A DNA stretch of 64,000 nt from Hymenobacter siberiensis. GTDB taxonomy: Bacteria > Bacteroidota > Bacteroidia > Cytophagales > Hymenobacteraceae. Below are positions 63,037 through 64,000 of this stretch, one piece after another. The position numbers and the translations under genes were made by a program. The notes under the pieces are model-generated. The model was not told the DNA's origin. It searched no databases and saw only the letters and a program-made list of their open reading frames with translations. Position 1 is the stretch's first letter. The number at the start of each line of letters is the position of its first letter. The stretch spans positions 1,674,001 to 1,738,000 of the forward strand of contig NZ_JAHLZZ010000001.1 in the NCBI RefSeq assembly GCF_018967845.1. Reading direction: 5' to 3'.

Positions 63037-64000
63037 CTACGCGGATATAAGAGCGTCCGCTTTGCTTGAGTCATAACTCATGACTTTTAACTCATAACTC
63101 ACCTCCAGCAGCATGGCCTCCATTGTCAGGCCCGGGCCGAAGGCGAAGCTGAGCACGGGCGCGCCGGCATCGGCCGGGGTGGCGTGGGCCAGCACGTCGC
63201 GCAGCACAAACAGCACCGTGGCCGACGACATATTGCCATAGTCGCGCAGCACGCGGTAGGCGTGGCGGTTATCGTCGTGGGTCAGGCCCAGCTCGGTCTC
63301 AATAGTTTCCAGAATCTTACGCCCGCCGGGGTGAATGGCAAAGTGCCGGATGTCGGCCAGCTCCACGGGCAGGCTGGCCAGCAGCCCATCCGTCAGGTTG
63401 CGGATGCCGCGCTGAATCAGCTTCGGTACGTAGCTGCTCAGCGTCATCTCAAACCCAAAGTCGTTGATGTGCCACGCCATATCGTCGTGCCCATCGGGCT
63501 CCAGGCCGCAGTGAAAGGCCTGCAGCGCTAGACTGGGCACGCCGTTGGGCAGCGGGCGGGCCTGCACCAGGCAGGCCGCCGCGCCATCGCCAAACAGCGC
63601 GTTGCTGATGAGGTGGTCTTCCTCGGGGCTCTTCTGGAAGTGCAGCGTGCATAGCTCAACGCTCACAATCAGCACGCGGGCCTGAGCATCGGCGCGGCAG
63701 AAGGCATCGGCCAGCTTCACGGCGTTCACGGCGGCGTAGCAGCCCATGAAATTCACGCAGGTACGGCGCACGTCGCGGCGCAGGCCCAGGGTCTGCACCA
63801 GCTCAATGTCCAGCCCCGGCGCGTACATGCCCGTGCAGCTCACCGTCACCAGGTGCGTGATGGTGTCCGCCGCCACGTCGGGCACCTGGCGCAGGCACTC
63901 GCGCACGGCCTCGGTAGCCAGCGGCAACGCTTCCCGCCGGTAAACGGCCATGCGCTGGCCCACGCTCGGAAACGGCTCCAGGGTGGGGGTATTGGGAAAA
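63037..64000 (-). CDS. Type III polyketide synthase, 5' end beyond the window
   Basis: At least 320 aa. The Cys nucleophile is in FMGCYAAVNAV, with His in FAIHPGG and Asn in YGNMSSATVLF forming the chalcone-synthase-like triad. CTGMYAPGLDIELV is the substrate-binding stretch. It condenses malonyl-CoA on a starter to give an alkylresorcinol or alkylpyrone-type product. The last about 20 residues, ending after SYELKVMSYDSSK, are encoded by a repeat-like stretch of AACTCATAACTC, so the native C-terminus may have been extended. The start codon lies right of the window. Confidence 0.95.
   Translation of the reverse strand, partial: FPNTPTLEPFPSVGQRMAVYRREALPLATEAVRECLRQVPDVAADTITHLVTVSCTGMYAPGLDIELVQTLGLRRDVRRTCVNFMGCYAAVNAVKLADAFCRADAQARVLIVSVELCTLHFQKSPEEDHLISNALFGDGAAACLVQARPLPNGVPSLALQAFHCGLEPDGHDDMAWHINDFGFEMTLSSYVPKLIQRGIRNLTDGLLASLPVELADIRHFAIHPGGRKILETIETELGLTHDDNRHAYRVLRDYGNMSSATVLFVLRDVLAHATPADAGAPVLSFAFGPGLTMEAMLLEVSYELKVMSYDSSKADALISA

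Noticed and set aside
1..64000. CRISPR arrays, prophage, insertion-sequence transposases, toxin-antitoxin or restriction systems
   Set aside because: No repeat-spacer pattern, integrase, transposase, methyltransferase-endonuclease pair or small paired toxin genes could be seen on either strand.

Overview
The window reads as chromosomal DNA from a GC-rich member of the Bacteroidota, most likely a Hymenobacter-like member of the Cytophagales. This is inferred from a large TonB-dependent receptor with an N-terminal carboxypeptidase-regulatory-like domain, PorT-type and PepSY-type secreted proteins, two M1 metallopeptidases of Bacteroidota type, a DACNV-domain protein, and TACCTTTG-like -7 promoter elements. 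There is no phage, plasmid, CRISPR array or rRNA. One tRNA gene (Val, anticodon GAC) is present.

Layout. 0-10 kb: a four-gene tripartite exporter of DevBCA/MacAB plus TolC type, a DMT transporter, an M1 peptidase and dihydrolipoyl dehydrogenase. 10-18 kb: DUF805 protein, an orphan DACNV sensor-domain protein with an apparent 5' frameshift, two tiny paralogous membrane proteins, a cold-shock protein, the rRNA-modification genes rlmF and an RluF-like synthase, a decayed SDR pseudogene and a poly-Thr lipoprotein. 18-31 kb: DinB protein, PAP2 phosphatase, aldehyde dehydrogenase, lipoproteins, a wrecked PMT-like membrane protein carrying a 15-bp minisatellite, a GMC oxidoreductase, a thioesterase, the TonB-dependent receptor and a phosphate permease. 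31-42 kb: a second M1 peptidase, a large MscS channel, an NAD-dependent epimerase, a PfpI-family protein, an alpha/beta hydrolase lacking its Ser nucleophile, membrane proteins and tRNA-Val.

42.5-56 kb is the most coherent block. It holds a six-BON-domain protein, two tandem-Usp proteins, small ORFs, an SDR, phosphoketolase, class I fructose-bisphosphate aldolase, a P2-like cation ATPase, a BLUF blue-light sensor, a membrane-anchored CsbD protein and a frameshifted YflT/GSP17M protein, nearly all on the + strand. I read it as a stress-survival and energy-bypass island. 56-64 kb holds a second HlyD/FtsX/ATPase exporter, a PepSY protein, a histone-deacetylase-family protein, a TonB C-terminal-like protein, and a methyltransferase plus type III polyketide synthase that runs off the right edge.

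Two structural signals cut across the genes. One is a pair of 117-bp MITE copies (146-262 and 42124-42240), each with 13-bp terminal inverted repeats and its own 5-bp target duplication. The other is a scatter of long, often perfect, intergenic inverted repeats in several sequence classes. Three genes are broken by reading-frame loss and one by stops plus frameshifts, so either this region is decaying or some positions are sequencing errors.
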